DNA from: Bilabrum cf. latius
Taxonomy: Eukaryota; Bigyra: Bicosoecida; Bigyra; Bicosoecida
DNA: 64,000 nt
Reading direction: 5' to 3'
Assembly: GCA_965178125.1 (NCBI GenBank)
Contig: OZ237745.1
Location: forward strand, 620,001-684,000
Made by a program: the position numbers and the translations under genes. Within the stretch, counting starts at the first letter, position 1; every line of letters starts with the position of its first letter. The notes under the pieces are model-generated. The model ran no database searches and was not told the DNA's origin. It saw only the letters and a program-made list of their open reading frames with translations. Below, in pieces: positions 60,701 to 64,000 of the stretch.

Positions 60701-63446
60701 CTTCGATGCAGGCGGCAGTGAAGCCGGCCTTGCTCGACTTGCTGGTAACCTCGTAGAATCCGCGTATTGACTGGGGGGAAGTGGCCCCGAAGATCGAGCT
60801 GCCGGTCATAACAGGCCCGCAATCATTATCGGCCAAGCTGATCTCTCCAAACGGGGCAAGTCCCCACTCTGCTTTTTGGTACAGCTCGGAGCACGCTGCC
60901 TTGGCATCGGCGAGTGAAGAGTGCAGCGAGCTGTCGTACGCGTCTGTCCACACGTTGGCCTTGTCCTGCGGGCCACTCGTTCGCTCTACTACCACGCAGG
61001 CGTACCTAGAAGCCATGCTGTACCCATCTGAGGCTCTCTCATTCTTTCGCATGGCAATCAGCTCCCACTCTGGCGATATGCCATCCGTCGGGTCGCTGCT
61101 ATAGTGTGACTCGGCTCGGAAGCCCTGCAAGTCGTTGCCTGCGTCCAAGGAGTAAAAGCCGACGCCCATGCACATCTGGGCGGTGCCATTCGCCACAGTT
61201 GGACCCCCGGAAGTGAAATCAAACAGGCCCGGCCGCTTGCCCGACTAGAGTCGATCGGAGAATTCGTACACCGTTTTCCGCAAGCATGCGGAGTTGTCCC
61301 CCTGGTATGAATAGCTGCCAACCAGCGACAGCCTTCCAGACTCGGGCCCCTCCCGCGCAGCGAGCTCGCAGATATCGCGCGCCTCGTCCTTGCCGATGGT
61401 GCCGTCCATGTGGTACACCACCCCCTCCGTGGCGTCGCCAGGCTCGTCATGGAACATCACAATACACGTGAGCGAGTCATCATCCTCTGCGTCCTCTTGC
61501 ACCATGAGCATGGTGACATCGAAGCTAGTCAGCTCTGCAGTACCCACTAGGGCCATTGCCTCTTCGTATACGCCATCGCCAGCGCGCAGCTGAACTGACA
61601 GGTTGTGCGTGCATACCGTGCCGTTGGTGCCGTCGTCGAACTGCATGTCGTGCAGGCCGCTGATTGGGGCATTCACAGGCAGCTGCGTCTCCCAAGCAGC
61701 AGACCCGCAAGCTTCATCATTCGCGGCGGGAGTCAGCTCGATGGAGTCGGCAGAGAGGATGCTCCCGTCGAGCACCATGCCCTCGCAGATCTGCACGGCC
61801 TCGAAGGTGCCAGCCGCCGTCGTGGGGTTGGAGTGGTCGAAGCTGGCGCGATACAGCGCGTCCGTGGTCTGGAACAGGCAGTGCCAGGTCAAGTTCTGCC
61901 ATGCAGAATCCATTGCATCGGTGCTGTCCATCCGCTTGGCCAGAACTGCCGTGCCCTGCGTCGTGCCGTTGGCCGATGTGGCCACGAAGGCCTTCGCCTC
62001 CAGGTCCAGCCTCTCTCCCCCGGAATAGGTGATGAAAGCGAACAAGTCCACGTAGCACATCTTGCCCCCGTCGAACGTTTGCACGCCATTCGCGATGGAG
62101 CCGTAGTCGATCCATGACAGGGACCGGTCCTGGAAGCTCGCACAGTCCGACGCGCCGGAAGCCTCCACCAGGACGCTGTCGGGCTCGGCAGGCAGTCCTT
62201 CGGCCCCAGTGAGCACGTCTTGACATTGCTCGTAGGCGATATCTATGCCTTGAGAGGGCCGCCTGATCGTGTAGACGCTGACCTTTCCCTCGCCGTCGCT
62301 CTAAAATGCAGTGCACCCGGCCGCCCACGTTCTGTGGAACGTCACGACGGCAAGCTGGCCGGAGCTAGCGCTCGCTGCGAACGCCTCCGACGACGAGACT
62401 TCGAGCGTAGATGTGTAGTACTCGTCACTGATGCAAGCCGCCAAGCCGCTTGCGCTTTCAACATTGAAGGGGCCGGTGAAATTTTGGAGCGCGCCGGCGC
62501 CTGCCAAAAACTGCACGCTACTGGGGTATTCGTAACCAGACACGCATGCATCGAAGCTGGCAAAGCTCGAGGGGGGTTCCAGCGTGAAGCCAGAGGTGAA
62601 GTCGGTCTGATCGACAGAGTCGTCCTGTAGACCAGCCAAGATTGCACCGCAAGCCGACTGGATACCTTCCGCCCCCGTGCCAGGGGCGGCGAAGAAGCGG
62701 CGTCCCTCCAACTCATCGTTCCTGGTGAGGGCCAGCGAGAGGCAGAAGTACTCCGTGCTGGGGCCAGTGCTGTTATCGTTAGTAGTTGTCGTGGCCATGG
62801 CCGCTCCAAACCAGGAATCGTACGCGAACTCGTCGCCGTCCCTATCGACCGCCTCCCGGTCGATGAACTCGATGTGCGTTGTTGTCAAAGAGTTCAGGAT
62901 CGCGATCCGGTCGTTCTGTACGCAGGCGTGCCCCCAGAAATCGCTAAATTTCACTCTATACGATCCGTCGAAACCAGTTTGCGCGTTGTCAGCGGAGAAA
63001 TCGATGCATGCCGAGGGCGACGGCGAGGTCCTCGAAATGATATTACCGAGGTAGGTTTGCTGCTGCCCCGGCCCGCACGCCGCGATTGTCGTGTCCAGAC
63101 TAGCGGATCGTGCAGATGTTATCTCAGAGACGCCAAGTCCGCCCGGTGCCATGGAGAATGCAAGGCAAGTGTAGCCTTGGGAGGGCTTCTGGTTCTTCGC
63201 GAGGACGTAGGCCGCAGAATCTCCTTGTGCGGAAGCGATCAAGTCGAACTCAGCCATATCTGGGAGAAAGTCGTCGTAGTACTTGAATGATGTTGCATCG
63301 AGACACGCTTTACCTCCATGGCCGCCGGCTGACCAGCCGTAAAGGCCAAAATCAGCACCAAGGTCACCATGATCAGGGGACCACCTCAATATGCTATCCG
63401 CGCGAGCACATACGGCGCAAAGTAGAAGTGCCGTGGCGATTATCAT
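54705..63446 (-). CDS. Giant type I surface glycoprotein, copy 3 (complete)
   Basis: Complete third occurrence, ATG at 63446 and TGA at 54705. The translation matches the 27132-35873 copy at every segment compared, including the five residues at which copy 1 differs. Confidence 0.9.
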
Positions 63447-64000
63447 CAGGTTTATCGTTCTGCAGAGGGTGGGAGTCTAAGGTGATTTCAATGGTGCATC
63501 AGGGTCGCACGTGGCGTTTGATTGGCAGCAGAGCGGTCTTTCCCCGAATGCTACACGGCGCTATGCATCACCCAATCGCAAAATATAGACGCAAGTGTCT
63601 TTTTGTGCATAATTTAAGGCTCTCACTCGACTGAAACCGGTTGGTATTGTACACAATGTGAGAAATATATGCTCGATAAACAACGCCTCTGCGGCCACGA
63701 CTTCGAATGTATTGTTCAGTGAGATTTTGTGGTTCCGTTATTAGGTTTACTCGCGCGGCGCCGAATCGGTTTCGGTGCAGATCTAGGTGTACGCAAGATT
63801 AAGCACGCCCGGTGCTAGAAATTAGAGGCTGGGCCTGACACTGCCGTATAATTTGCTCGTTCCGTGCTGTGCCGGGGCAGCACCGCGCAAAAAATGCTGT
63901 CTATGCGCTGTTTGGGCGTGCGACTGGCCCAACACAGCTGCACTGCACTCCGGTTCCGCTAGTCGCCGTCACCTCATCCATCCCACTGCAGTCCTCCATC
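55147..64000. repeat. Tandem unit, copy 3 (partial, first 8,854 bp)
   Basis: The third head-to-tail copy is cut by the right edge of the window, inside the divergent intergenic region. It matches copy 2, not copy 1, at the discriminating single-base positions. Confidence 0.97.
63447..64000. other. Divergent intergenic region, copy 3 (partial)
   Basis: The first 554 bp upstream of the giant gene, as in copies 1 and 2, ending in the first 18-bp repeat. No gene seen. Confidence 0.6.

Noticed and set aside
1-64000. Transposon or viral origin of the 27.6-kb unit
   Set aside because: No transposase, integrase, reverse transcriptase, terminal repeats or target duplications were seen; the content is cellular housekeeping and secretory genes.

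Overview
The window is eukaryotic. It carries GT-AG introns, a nucleolar ribosome-assembly factor of the UTP10/HEATR1 family, a TauD-type gamma-butyrobetaine dioxygenase, a platelet-activating-factor-acetylhydrolase-like lipase with membrane segments, and secreted or surface proteins with signal peptides, EGF-like modules and a C-terminal membrane anchor. The DNA is GC-rich and gene-dense. The EGF modules and the NGxETDxDCG cysteine module fit a free-living protist or alga. I cannot place it further than a microbial eukaryote with a non-standard nuclear genetic code.

The main observation is that TAG appears to be a sense codon. Every gene is one continuous frame broken only by TAG. Across one repeat unit the five gene models hold about 8,040 codons, with 40 in-frame TAG, no internal TAA or TGA, and ends only at TGA (three genes) or TAA (two genes). 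Conserved protein sequence continues after TAG codons in the lipase C-terminus, the dioxygenase (Fe-binding His lies after the last TAG) and repeatedly along UTP10. Weak alignments made from memory point to a polar residue, most likely Gln. Leu and Glu are not excluded.

Layout: the window is 2.32 head-to-tail copies of a 27,573-bp unit (1-27573, 27574-55146, 55147-64000). Within a unit the order is: a giant surface-protein gene on the minus strand (3' end beyond the left edge in copy 1); a 2.1-kb divergent intergenic region; three plus-strand genes (dioxygenase, PAF-acetylhydrolase-like lipase, UTP10 with two introns); and a convergent minus-strand gene for a secreted lyase-like protein, followed 0.4 kb on by the 3' end of the next giant gene. 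Copies 2 and 3 look identical where they overlap. Copy 1 differs from copy 2 at 17 positions I could find, all at or before 15350. The tandem structure could be a real array, a circular molecule unrolled by the assembler, or a two-haplotype assembly artefact.

The genes do not form an evident pathway. UTP10 acts in small-subunit ribosome biogenesis, the dioxygenase probably in carnitine metabolism, the lipase on phospholipids at a membrane, and the other two at or outside the cell surface. No rRNA, tRNA, CRISPR or recognisable transposase was found.
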